Shown here: one piece after another, positions 12,901-23,847 of the stretch
Numbering within the stretch: position 1 is the stretch's first letter
How the letters are laid out: every line of letters begins with the position of its first letter
Assembly: GCA_023614405.1 (NCBI GenBank)
Contig: CM042688.1
Location: 381,969,331-382,033,330, forward strand
Length of the DNA: 64,000 nucleotides
DNA from: Avena insularis
Taxonomy: Eukaryota; Streptophyta; Magnoliopsida; Poales; Poaceae
Reading direction: 5' to 3'
Translations under genes and position numbers: made by a program
Notes under the pieces: model-generated
Databases searched by the model: none
Told to the model about the DNA's origin: nothing
Seen by the model: only the letters and a program-made list of their open reading frames with translations

Positions 12901-13148
12901 GTCTACACTCAACATGCTTGCCTGTGGCACATGAAGATGAAGACTTATGTTTATTTACTTATTCCACAAACTCTTGTATTAGGCCTTTGGCCATGAGTTG
13001 TAAAAGACTATGTTTTATCTCTGGAATGACTGTAATAAACGACCTTTGTATCTGTGTACTTCATCTTAAACTGTGGATGCTAGCATTGATCCAGGGACTA
13101 GCATTGCAAACACAGGGATCTTTTCCTTTAATAAGGAGGGATCTTACA
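9968..13148 (+). repeat. E1 3' LTR (3.18 kb)
   Basis: Direct repeat of 560-3727, from TGTAACATCCC to TCTTACA, followed by the target duplication ATAAA. TATA motif TATAAGA at 10699. Most of the AT-rich part matches the 5' LTR almost base for base, while the GC-rich zone (10440-11420) differs by many small indels. No coding function is supported for the frames inside it. Confidence 0.92.
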
Positions 13149-14951
13149 ATAAACCACGTGGATTCACTAGATGTCATTGCAGGTCTATTCTTTTCATAAA
13201 CCACATGGAGCAACTAGATGTCATTGCATGTGTTGTTTTCCTAAACCACATGGATCCACTAGAGTCATTTCGTATGTGTTCTTTTCATAAACCACATGGA
13301 TCCAATAGATCTCATTGCTTGCATGTTCTTTTCCTAAACCACATGGATCTACTAGATGTCATTTCATGTGTGTTATTTTCATAAAACACATGGATGCACT
13401 AGATGTCATTGCATGTGTGCTCTTTTCATAAACCAAATGGATCCACTAGATGTCATTGCATGCGTGTTCTTTTCCTAAACCACATTGATCCACTAGAGTC
13501 ATTCTATTTGTGTTGTTTTCATAAACCACATGGATCCACTAGATGTCATTGTATGTGTGTTCTTTTCCTAGACCACATGGATCCACTATATGTCATTGCA
13601 TGTGTGTTCTTTTCATAAACGACATGGTTGCACTATATGTCATTGCATGTGTGTTATTTTCCTAACCCAGATGGATCCACTAGAGTCATTCCATGTTTGT
13701 TCTTTTCATAAACCACATGCATCAACTAGATGTCATTGCATGTGTGTTCTTTTCATAAACCAAATGGATGTACTAGATGTCATTGCATGTGTGTTCTTTT
13801 GATAAACCAAATGGATCCACTAGATGTGATTGTATGTGTGTTCTTTTCCTAAACCACATGGATCCATTAGAGTCATTCTATGTGTGTTGTTTTGATAAAC
13901 CACATGGATCCACTAGATGTCATTGGATGTGTGTTCTTTTCATAAACCACATGGTTGCAATATATGTCATTGCATGTGTGTTATTTTCCTAAACCACATA
14001 GATACACTAGAGTCATTACATATGTGTTATTTTTCTAAACCACATGGATCCACTAGATGTCATTGCATGTGTGTTCTTTTGCTAAACCACATGGATCCAC
14101 CAAATGTCATTGCATCTGTGTTTTTTCACAAACCACATGGATCAACAAGATTTCATTACATGTCTGTTATTTTCCTAAACCACATGGATCCACTAGAGTC
14201 ATTGCATGTGTGTTCTTTTACTAAACCACACGGATCCACTAGATGGCATTGCATGTGTGTTCTTTTTCTAAACCACATGGATCCACTAGAGTCATTGCAT
14301 GCGTGTTATTTTCATAAACCACATGGATCCACTAGATATCATTGTATGTGTGTTCATTTCCTAAACCACATGGATCCACTAGAGTTATTGCATGTGTGTT
14401 GTTTTCATAAACCACATGGGTCCACTATATGTTATTGCATGTGTTTTCTTTTCATAAACCACATGGATTCACTACATGTCATTAAAGGTCTATTCTTTCC
14501 ATAAACCACATGGATCAACTAGATGTCATTTCATGTGTGTTGTTTTCCTAAACCACATGGATCCACTAGAGTCATTTCGTGTGTGTTCTTTTCATAAACC
14601 ACATGGTTCCACTAGATTTCATGCATGCGTGTTCTTTTCCTAAACCACATGGATCCACTAGAGTCATTCCATGTGTGTTCTTTTCAGAAACCACATTGAT
14701 CCAATAGAGTCATTGCATGTGTGTTATTTTCATTAACCACATGGATCCACTAGATGCCATTGCATGTGTGTTATTTTCCTAACCCACATGGATTTACTAG
14801 ATGTCATTGCATGTCTGTTCTTTTCCTAAATCACATGGATACACTAGATGTCATTGCATGTGTGTTCTTTTCATAAACCACATGGATCCACTAGATGTCA
14901 TTGCATGTGTTCTTTTCATAAACCACATGGTTCCACTAGATGTCATGCATG
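13149..14951. repeat. Satellite block 2
   Basis: About 39 monomers of the 46/47-bp satellite between E1 and E2. The left edge is the ATAAA duplication of E1. The right edge is GATGTCATGCATG directly before the TGTCACATCCC of E2. The longest satellite read-through frame of the window (195 codons, 13917-14504) lies here; it is a run of a 31-residue period set by 93-bp dimers and has no sign of being a gene. Confidence 0.95.
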
Positions 14952-15361
14952 TGTCACATCCCAAATTTGAGATTTGGTCTTGTATATCATTCATTGCATC
15001 GCATCATATCTTTCCATGCATTACCGTCGAGTGGAAAGGTTCGGCGAAACGCCATTTGCAAAACCCCGTTTTTGTTTCGCTTCGAGGTTCCTGCAGGGAG
15101 CTTTAGAGGGACTTGCAACAACCACCCCTGTAGGTTCGAGCTTTCGCTCAAACTTCGACTGAAGGTTGTTCCCCTCGACGATACGAACCCGCAGGCGTGA
15201 AAATCGCTCCAATCGGAGTTCGTATGCAAAAGACTCGGACGTTTTAGTAAACCGCCGGAAAACGGTCCGAAAATCCGGACCGATTTCCGAATCAGAGTCC
15301 AACTGCGGACCGATTCGGTTCAGGATTTTTTTTCTTTTCTTTCTTTTCTCACGCGCAGGAC

Positions 15362-15369
15362 TATTTAAA
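15362..15369 (+). promoter_or_regulatory. Candidate TATA box of E2 5' LTR
   Basis: TATTTAAA followed by GGGCCCCACGC. The same site is at 24259-24266 in the 3' LTR, inside a well-conserved patch. Good match in sequence and setting for a core promoter. Confidence 0.6.
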
Positions 15370-15681
15370 GGGCCCCACGCTGCCTCGTTTTGCGTGCCCG
15401 TTTTCCCAGCCCCACACCCACTTGCCACCGCTTTCTCCGCAGCCACGCCGCCGCCCGCCACCTCCGCCGGCCATCGCCATCGTCATTGTCGGGTTCGTCA
15501 CGCTTCTTTTCCGCTCCTGCGTTCGCGTCTCCATCCACGCCGCCAATCGCGCTTCGCAGATCGCTGCAGACGCCACGCTTATTATTCCGAGCCGAAGTTG
15601 ACCGTGTGTGTACGCAGTAGAACCACGCCGCCGAACCGACCGCCGCCGTCCGAGCTCGCCGAGATTCGACGGTCTGCTTCG

Positions 15682-17486
15682 GTAAGACAGCAGCCCCGCC
15701 GATCTCAGATCAGCCGCTTAGATCGTCGCTGACTGGTCAACACTCCAGACGTTGACTAGTCGAGGCCCCAGACGTTGATTGGTCGACGCCTACCAGCGCC
15801 AAATATCGACACAGTTGACCGGGTCAATTTCGTTAATCCTATTAGTTGACAGATTTTGGTAGAATCTTGTAAATTGCGTAGAAATTAAACCGTTTGGCCA
15901 AAAATTGCAAATAAAATATGCACGAGTTCAGTGAGTCGTGTAGAATCTCGCAGTAGCTTTGGTTCAGACTTTTACTGTCAGGTTTAGTACAGTTTAATCA
16001 AACTAGTTAGTGGCCTTTTCGGAGTAATAAATTCGTAGTAAAAGTTTCGTAGCTCCAAAAATCGCGTGTAATATGTCCCTGAACTCGTATGAACGAGGGG
16101 AATCTCATCGTGAAATAAAAAGATAGGCTTACAGTAAAAACTTCTGCAGTATTTGTCTAATGGCTTTCTGCAGTGTTTTAATTACTCGAAATGTTTTATA
16201 ACTCCTTTTTGAGTAATTCCAATTGGTACTGTTTCTTATCAGCGATGCCTATGCGGTAGAATTTTTCCAGGAGTTTACAAACAGTATACTACCGGTAGTG
16301 AATTATTTAAGTTCTAGCTCTAGTAGAGATCTCTACTTTTGGTTAATAGTTTTCCTAGCGCCAAATCTATTTTCCATGCATGTTTTCGGTAGTAATATGT
16401 ATTAGTATTATGTGGTGCAGCTGTAGCACCAATTCACTTGCCGTTCTTGCATTCATGCATCATCTTTGTTGCATATGTTTGTGAATTGTTTGTTTATGAA
16501 TGCAATTGTGTCGTGTAGATTGTGTGGAGTGCAACCCTTGCTCGTGTTTGGATTGTTCTTCCGACCACTACAATCAAGGCAAGTAGATGCTACTTTGTTC
16601 ATGATATCGTCCTACTATTTTTAATGCATTGTCGTGTATTTTGTAGATGCATGTGTAGCATGATAATATCGCTATGCTATGTCCTATTATTGTGGTAGGG
16701 CTTTCCTTGTAGATGAACCACCGTTGTAGATGTGCTTAGCCATGCTATGTTGAATGAGGGCTGGGTTACATCATTGATACTTGTTTTCTCAAAGTATTGG
16801 TTTGTGAAAACTAAAACAACTTAATCAATGAATCCCCTGGGTGTGATGGTATTGATAAGTTTTGGTGGTTTCATTATGAAAGGCACCTGTATCAAGAGAG
16901 AATGATTGGCTTCTTTATTGTGTAGCTTACGTGTACAACCATGTGCCAATAATGAAATGGGCGGTTGGTTGGACTTAGTAGGTTGTGGTAACTCGAACCC
17001 GCGTATCCAGAGATGTAGAATTTTGGTAGGTTGGACCGCAAGATCGGGATTGAGGAGCTACTTCCCGAACAGTCTCTTCTTGGTCTTCTCCCTATCACCA
17101 CCCAAAATGAGAGTGATGGTACGAGCTGGGCTGGCCAAGTCACATGGGTAAAGTGTACTAATCTCTGCAGAGTGTATAATCTAATCGATTAGCCGTGTCC
17201 CCGGTTATGGACAACTGAGTTGCTAGATATTGATTCCATGACATGTTTCTCGCTCACTCTAATTTCATAATTGTTTTAATGTTGTTGGGTTAACTTAATT
17301 GGGATCTTTTCAAAGAAAATCAAAAATTGTTTATGAAAGTAGGACAAAGTTATTTGCAAATGCTTTATTAACAGCTCCACTTGCCAAATATGCATGTAGA
17401 TGTTAGTACTATTGTCTCCATTTACTAGCTCTACTTGCCATACATACCATGTATTGACCCTTCGGGCTGTTGCTTTTATGTCGCAG
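15682..17486 (+). other. Possible intron inside the LTR leader of E2
   Basis: Donor CGGTAAGACAG at 15681 and acceptor GTCGCAG|GTTATTCC ending at 17486. In the 3' LTR the donor is at 24617 and the acceptor ends at 26422. The layout repeats that of E1 and E4 though the sequences differ. Prediction only. Confidence 0.3.
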
Positions 17487-17780
17487 GTTATTCCGATTCT
17501 GATTGATCGTTATAGGCCACGGTACTCCACTCGGCACTTGTTCACTTGTGGGAAATTTGAAGAATGGAGGATTTATCTCGTTTATGTTGCTACCTGAATA
17601 ATTTGAGCTAGCTTTGTGCTAAGCTTTTACTGTAATAATGGTACTCTGGATCTTCGTTATCTATGATACACGAATATTTTGCTATGTTATCTATCTTACT
17701 CTATTGTGGGCCAATGAACCGATCCAGGGATTGGCATGTCACATAGAGGCCACGGTCTTTTCAGAACCGGTGTCACAGGA

Positions 17781-17792
17781 TGGTATCGAGCC
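17781..17792 (+). other. Primer binding site of E2
   Basis: TGGTATCGAGCC three bases after the LTR end. It equals the initiator tRNA-Met site TGGTATCAGAGCC minus one A. Confidence 0.75.
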
Positions 17793-17944
17793 TGTGTGTC
17801 GACTGTAGGATCGTGACCTAGAATTGGATTAGGAAGCCATAGATTTATTAAAGCCTATATTAACTCTATCTTTCATCTTATGCCTTTCACCCTCGTAAAT
17901 TCTTACCATATGCTATTCTTACACTTTCCTCTTTTACTTGATAG

Positions 17945-18927
17945 ATGGGAGAAGTCAGGACTGAGTTTGCCACCATGGAGTCACCAAGGCCCTTTGCAAG
18001 GCAGTTAGCTCAGCTCTCGCAGTCATTGGGTTTGCCACTGCCGATGTTCAAGGGAAGAAGGCTGTACACCTATGGATATGGAGAGGATGCATGGGAGATC
18101 ACTACCTTCATATTCAGAGATGCCTCCTTGCCAAACCCAGTGCATTTGATCTACACCAAGACCTACTGCAACTGGGGACTTGGAATTAACAGCCATACAT
18201 GAAGCCCTGTCTCGCCAAAGGCCATCAAGTCCGACACCTACTACCGCGCAGATTCACCCTACCGTGACTATGGAAGGCGTGATGAAGATGGGAACATTGT
18301 GGTTACCCCGGGGGACAGGAACAACATGCCTCCCTGTCGGAGGCACATAGAGGACATGGAAAGGGAGAATGGAGCTCTAGCAGAGAAGGTGAGGATGATA
18401 AAGGAGATTGCAGATTTTACTAGCAATGGTATGGTGGTCCAAGGACAGGAGATTGACACTTTGCATGAAGCTGGAGTTCTAGAGAATGCCCCGATAGCCG
18501 AGAGATGCAACCATAGCACATCTTCATGGTACTGCAGAGAACACCTGAACATACAAAGAATCGCAAGGGACACCCAGAAAGGGATAAAACTATTGAAGCT
18601 ATGACAGCCCAGATTGCCGCTCTCCAAGCACAGCTGAATCCACCCTCCGATGATGACAATGGAGATGATGGCAACAATGGGGATGATGATGACAGTGGAG
18701 ATGATGATGATGAGGACGAGGATGATGATGATGGAGACGATGATGGCGGAGGAGATGAAGTCGCTGCAGTTGCAAATGAGGATGAAGAAGAAGAGGAGGA
18801 TCCAGAAGAGGTGGAGTTTGACATTTCAAGTGATGGTTCAGGAGAGGTGTACACTCCGCCATGGTTGTACCATGTCAAGCGCCAACGCATGACCGCAAGG
18901 GCCTACCTCAAACTCTTCAAGCAATAG
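17945..18927 (+). pseudogene. E2 upstream ORF with acidic C-terminus, frameshifted
   Basis: The start ATGGGAGAAGTCAGG opens a frame to 18202. A central coiled-coil-like part follows in another frame (18299-18604, HIEDMERENGALAEKVRMIKE). The last part (18526-18927) has AQIAALQAQL, then about 40 residues made almost only of Asp, Glu, Gly and Asn (about 18646-18760), a second Glu run and a basic tail (YHVKRQRMTAR), ending at TAG 18925-18927. Together these give about 325 codons if the shifts are ignored. Position before gag matches the upstream ORFs of E1/E4, but the sequence is different. Function is unknown; the acidic tract could bind histones or basic Gag, which is only a guess. Confidence 0.6.
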
Positions 18928-19539
18928 ATAGAAGTCCACCAATTAGTCCTCGTTAGGCGAAATCGTTAGATTTATTCTCGATCGTTGTGATACTTAGTTC
19001 GTGTTAGTGTAAGAGTGTTTAGATGCTTATTTGTGTACCCCAATATCCCAGGAATTATTTGTGCAAAACTATATGAAAGAGTTATGGCAATTTGGTTACT
19101 ATCTGTGTTGTTTTCGCTGCAGTTTTTCTACTGATACAGCAGTACTGCGTGATTTTTCATATTTTTCTGGTAACTCGGAAAAATCTGAAAAACATTGGGC
19201 TGATGCGGAACTTTCTGTTCTATATGCACAAAAATTGGCTTAATTTTCTGATGAGTTTAAGTCAGGCGGAAAAATTCGCGAACACAGCAGAACTGTTCTA
19301 TCAGAATTGCTGTTTTGTCGTTTTGATGCTCAACTGTTTAGTTAACCATTGCCAACTCTTGCAAAACTATTTCAGTAGGTATATACTGCTAGGATAACAC
19401 CTGGGATGTTTCTGGACCGCTTGTTTGATGATGTGTTGCTTGCTTGTGATTGTCTGCAATTGTTTGTTGTTGCTTGACCATATGCATGGGTAGAATCCTA
19501 TCAGAAGTTGATTCTTTCTAAACTTATGCTAAACCGCAG
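18928..19539 (+). other. Untranslated spacer between upstream ORF and gag of E2
   Basis: 612 bases, AT-rich, with no frame that resembles a known protein; the frames at 19031-19243 and 19092-19397 are hydrophobic and unremarkable. The matching spacers in E1 (5347-5564) and E4 (60597-60827) are shorter and end in an AAACC(A/G)CAGATG start context like the one here. Confidence 0.6.
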
Positions 19540-20570
19540 ATGCCTCCCGCCGCCAACCCACTGAGTTGGAGCAGCTCATGGAAGCCAGGCACAGCTGACC
19601 CAAGTGATGACCCAGTTCATGGCAAATCAGAACAACAACAATGGAAACAATCAGCCTCGTGGAGATGCTCTCACCAGATTGAGGTTAAGGCCAGCTAAGT
19701 TCTCATGAACGGAACCAATGGTTGCTCTCGATCGTTGCGCCAGTCAACAAGGATCTGGTAACTTTGGATGCACCGATGCTGAGAAGGTGAGGTTTGCCGC
19801 CACCCACTGGAGGGACCAGCCGCTTCATGGTGGGACACATTTCAGATCACCCACCCTCTGAATACCGTGACTTGGGCTATGTTTGAGGAAGGTTTCAGGA
19901 CGACCACGGTCTTCGTGGAGTTCGAGCCTGAAGAGGAAGGAGTTCCGCAACTTGCGCCAAACCAATCGCACTGCGTGGTTTAGTACATTGAGGAGTTCAA
20001 CAACCTGTCCCATTATGCACCGAGGATGTTGACACGATGCAAAAGGAGGGAGAGATTCTGGATGGCCTCGGATGAGCTTTCATGCAGCTACGGTGGTTTA
20101 TTGCCCCACTTTCCGTGAGCTCATGGACAAGGCCAGAATCGAAGGGAAGCACAAGCAGGTGGAAAGCCGCAAGAGAAAGAACAACAATCACCACTGCTCA
20201 CACCACAAGTCTCAAGACTTAATATGATGGATACTCCAAGCATGGAGGGAGTGACCATGGAGCCATGATCGCCACCACCATGGAGGCGATGGACATCGCC
20301 ATGACAACCATAGGAGCGGTCACCACAGCCACAAGGGAGGACACTCACCACTGGAGGACACAGGACATGACCGCAACCGTGATCGCAATTTTGTGAAGAA
20401 GGATCTGAGTGAGGTGACGTGCTTCAAGTGTAAGCGAAGGGACACTATGTCGACAACTGTCCGGAGAGGAAAGGACCAAGCCAACCAACAATGAGAAGGC
20501 TACGTGAACCACACGAATGTGGAAGAGATTCCAGACGAGCTCGACCTTGTGATTGGTAAGTTTCAATCAA
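19540..20570 (+). pseudogene. gag: E2 Gag, heavily frameshifted
   Basis: Starts ATGCCTCCCGCCGCC in the context AAACCGCAG. The Gag domain is recognisable in pieces: LRLRPAKFS near 19680, CTDAEKVRFAA near 19770 and ASWWDTFQIT near 19825, each in a different frame. A His-rich linker follows (about 20190-20350). The CCHC knuckle at 20420-20460 has lost a base between its second Cys and the His (TGTAAGCGAAGGGACAC), so the motif is broken as written. Identified by homology to the E1 and E4 Gag order. Several shifts match the small-deletion pattern seen between the LTRs. Confidence 0.75.
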
Positions 20571-23500
20571 CACTTACCAGCACTTATACTTTTCGATATC
20601 GTGCATCGCATTCATTCATATCAAGAGCATTTGTGGATAAGTATAAGTTACCTACGAGTCTATGAAGAGGTCTTTAGAGTGAGCTCACCGAGGAGATATG
20701 ATAGCTAGTGCGGATGCCGCGATTTAACTGTGAGGATTGGAACACACAACTTCATTGCACATTTGGTAGTGTTGGAATCACAGGATTAGACGTTATTCGG
20801 TATGGATTGGATGTCTATGCATGGGGACACATAGATTGTGCATGAAATGCTTTCACTCAAAACCCGGATGGTAAGAGGATTAGATTCAAGTCACCGCACG
20901 ACCGTGAAGGTGTAAGCTGAATTCTCTTAAGGTTAGCATGGATACCGTGCAATGATAAGGGATTACCCGACGCAGTTTCAAGAACGCCAGGATGCCACCG
21001 ACAGAGAAGTAGAGTTTCTTATCGACCGATGCCGAACAGGACCAATAGCAAAGAAACCATATAAGATGGATGTGGATGAGCCGAGGGAATTGAAGAAACA
21101 GTTGAAAGAGCAGCTGAAAAGGGATTCATTCAGCCTAGTGCGTCGTCATGGGTGCACCTGCTCGCTTTGTGGAGAAGAAAGACAGCACCAAGAGATTAGT
21201 GGTGGACTATCGTCTGAATGAGGTAACCATCAAGAACAAGTACCTCTCCGAACATAAATGATTTGTTTGATCAATCGAAGGAGCAAAGGTGTTCAAAGAA
21301 GATTGATCTCGCGATCCGGCTACTTTCAAATGAAGATCCGAAGGAGGATGTACCAAAACCGCCTTCACCACTAGGTATGGTTTATATGAGTATACACTTA
21401 TGTCATTTGACTAACGAATGCCCCGCATATTTCATGACCATGATGAACAAGGTATTTATGGAGTACTTGGACAAGTTCGTAGTGGTGTTTATTGATGACA
21501 TACTGATATATTCCAAGGATAATGCTAAGCATGAGAAACATCTGCGACTGATTATGGAGAAACTGAGGGAACACCAGCTATATGCCAAATTCAGTAAGTG
21601 TGAATTCTGGCTTAACACCATTGGGTTTCTTGGACACGTAGTGTCAGGAGAAGGAGTCGCTGTTGATCCAAGCAAAGTGACTGCAGAATCGAGGGAAGCA
21701 CCCAAGAATGCCGGAGAGATTCAAGCTTTTGGGACTTGCTGGATATTATAGGAGGTTCATTGAAAACTTTTCCAAGATTGCTAAGCCGATGACCGAACTT
21801 CAAGAAGGAGAGAAAGTTTGAATGGACGGATGTGTGTGAAGTTAGCTGTGAATCAAGGCCGACTAGTGATGCACTGCTCAGGCTTACCGATCTTCAAGGA
21901 TTTCCAAGTGTACTCTGATGCTTCTCGACAGGGACTTGGGAGTGTGCTGATGCAAGATGGTCGAGTAGTGTCTTATGCCTCGCGACAACTCAAGCACCAT
22001 GAGCGGAATTACCCCACACATGACTTGGAATTAGTGTCAGTGATTCATGCGCTCAAGGTATGGAGACATTACTTAATGGGAAAACACTGTGATGTGTACA
22101 CCGACAACAAGAGCCTGAAATACATATTTACACGTATGAGCTGAACATGAGACAAAGGAGATGGTTGGAACTTATCAAGGACTATGATATGAATCGCAAT
22201 ACCACCCAGAAAGGCCAATGTAGTAGCTGATGCTCGAGGAAGGTTTATGCCAATGAATTGACAATTGGTGAATTGCCCGAGGATTTGTGCAAGCAATTCA
22301 AGGACCTTAGATTGAGGTAGTATCCAAGGATATTTGGCAACAATGGAAGTCCAACCAACGCCATGTGACAGAATCAGAAGGCTCAAGCGGGAGACAAGGA
22401 GATAGATGAAGTTAAGGAAAAGATGAAGGAAGGTCGAGCAAGGGAATTCATGAGGATGAGCAAGGTACCTTGTGGTATGGAGATCGCTTGTGTGTGCCTA
22501 ACGATCCGAGTTAAGGAAGTTGATTATGCAGAAGCTCATGACTCGCCAGATTCCATACATCCGGCAATAAAGATGTATATGGATCTAAAGGACAGATTCT
22601 GGTGGAACAACATGAAGGGAGATATCGCCAAGCATATTTCCCTATGTGATGTATGTAGCCGAGTGAAGGCGGAACACCAGAAACCAGCAGGATTGCTACA
22701 GCCTTTGCCCGTGCCGGATTGGAAATGGGATAGAGTGGGAATGGACTTTATCACAGGATCGCCAGACCAGGTCTGGATATGACTCTATTTGGGTAGTGGT
22801 CGATCATTTGACCAAGGTAGCCCACTTTATACTAGTGAAGACGACCTATACAAGTGCAAGGTTGGCCAAGATTTACATGGACAAGATTGTGTGCCTACAT
22901 GGAGTTCCCAAGAGTATCGTATCTGATAGAGGCACCCAATTTACCTCACACTTCTGGCGCCAGCTGCACGAGTCACTTGGTACTAGATTGAGTTTAGCAT
23001 GCTTCACCCATGCATCGATGGATGACCGAGAGGGTGAATCAGATTTTGGAGGACATGCTAAGAGCTTGCGCTTTGGCTCATGGTTCTAGTTGGGATGAAA
23101 ATTTACCGTATGCGGAGTTTTCCTACAACAACAGCTATCAAACCAGCATCAACAGCTATCAAACCAGCATCAACCGTTCGATGTGCTGTATGGGAAACGG
23201 TGCCGAACACCATTGCTATGGGATGGAGTAGGAGAACGTCAGTTGTTTGGACCTGATTTGATCAAGGACGCTGAGGAGAAGGTCGCCTTGATTAGAGATG
23301 CATCAAGGTAGCACAATCAAGACAGAAGAGCTACGCTGACGCCAAGCGCAAGGAAGTGGTATATGAGATAGGTGATAGAGCATACCTCAAAGTATTGCCG
23401 CTTCGTGGAATTAAGAGATTTGGTATTAAGGGTAAGCTGGCACCTCGATTTATTGGACTGTATCGGGTCTTAGCACGCAAAGGAGAAGTTGCCTATCAGT

Positions 23501-23835
23501 TGGAGTTGCCAGAGGCTCTGTCTGCTGTTCACAACGTGTTCCACGTATCCCAGCTGAAGAAGTGCCATCCGGAGATGGTGGATACACCATTGAGAGACAC
23601 TGTACCGCTAGAGGAGGTTCAGCTTGAGAATGATTTGACCTATGAGGAGAAACCGGTCAAGATTCTGGAGACAGCAGAAAGGACTACCCGTACCAAGACA
23701 ATCAAGTTTTGCAAGGTGCAGTGGAGCCACCACACCGAAGAGGAAGCCACTTGGGAGCGTGAGGATGACATCCGAGAGGACTACCCACACCTATTTGTTA
23801 GTTGCTACCAATCTCGAGGACGAGATTCATCTTAA
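20571..23835 (+). pseudogene. pol: E2 Pol with C-terminal chromodomain, frameshifted
   Basis: The protease active site is damaged: GATATCGTGCATCG near 20596 stands where GAYACYGGTGCATCG is expected. Reverse transcriptase runs about 20950-21700, with the catalytic FIDD at 21488-21499 in the open frame 21263-21751. RNase H is at about 21890-22260 ([13 protein letters not shown] in frame). Integrase has the HHCC finger (His near 22538 and 22558, CDVC near 22644), GMDFITG near 22740, the second Asp in SDRGTQF near 22925 and Glu in TERVNQ near 23022. The last frame, 23356-23835, is clean: an SH3-like integrase tail, then a chromodomain (about 23655-23800) with KILETAERTTRTKTIKFCKV and ATWERED, ending at TAA 23833-23835. 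A 21-base tandem duplication adds seven residues near 23151. Confidence 0.87.
23130..23171 (+). repeat. 21-bp tandem duplication inside E2 integrase
   Basis: The unit AACAGCTATCAAACCAGCATC occurs twice in direct succession (23130-23150 and 23151-23171). It is in frame and adds seven codons (NSYQTSI) not present in the equivalent part of E1. Confidence 0.85.
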
Positions 23836-23847
23836 GGGGGTTAGTCT
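23832..23847 (+). other. Polypurine tract region of E2
   Basis: TTAAGGGGGTTAGTCT directly before the 3' LTR start. It overlaps the pol stop codon. Confidence 0.65.

Larger units (their letters stand above)
560..13148 (+). mobile_element. E1: Ty3/gypsy chromovirus (Tekay/Del-like), full length but decayed
   Basis: Complete LTR retrotransposon of 12.6 kb with two direct LTRs (560-3727 and 9968-13148) that start TGTAACATCCC and end TTACA. A perfect 5-bp target duplication, ATAAA, sits at 555-559 and 13149-13153. The interior holds a primer binding site, two upstream ORFs, Gag with a CCHC knuckle, a DTGA protease, an FIDD reverse transcriptase, RNase H and integrase, in the chromovirus order with integrase last. 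The very long LTRs and the upstream ORFs fit the grass RIRE3/Tekay group as I know it. Coding regions carry many frameshifts and some stops, so the copy is not expected to be autonomous. It is inserted into the satellite. Confidence 0.93.
14952..17777 (+). repeat. E2 5' LTR (2.83 kb)
   Basis: Direct repeat of 23848-26712. It has a conserved start zone, a GC-rich promoter-like zone (15340-15740), then an AT-rich region with the candidate splice acceptor ending at 17486. It ends GGTGTCACA. The two LTRs differ most in the GC-rich zone, where the sequences are hard to align. Frames inside it (for example 15166-15732 and 16223-16405) are non-coding by my reading. Confidence 0.92.

Noticed and set aside
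18420..18890. Minus-strand Ser-rich and His-rich frames opposite the E2 acidic ORF
   Set aside because: Antisense of a GAT/GAG-rich tract; simple-sequence shadows.
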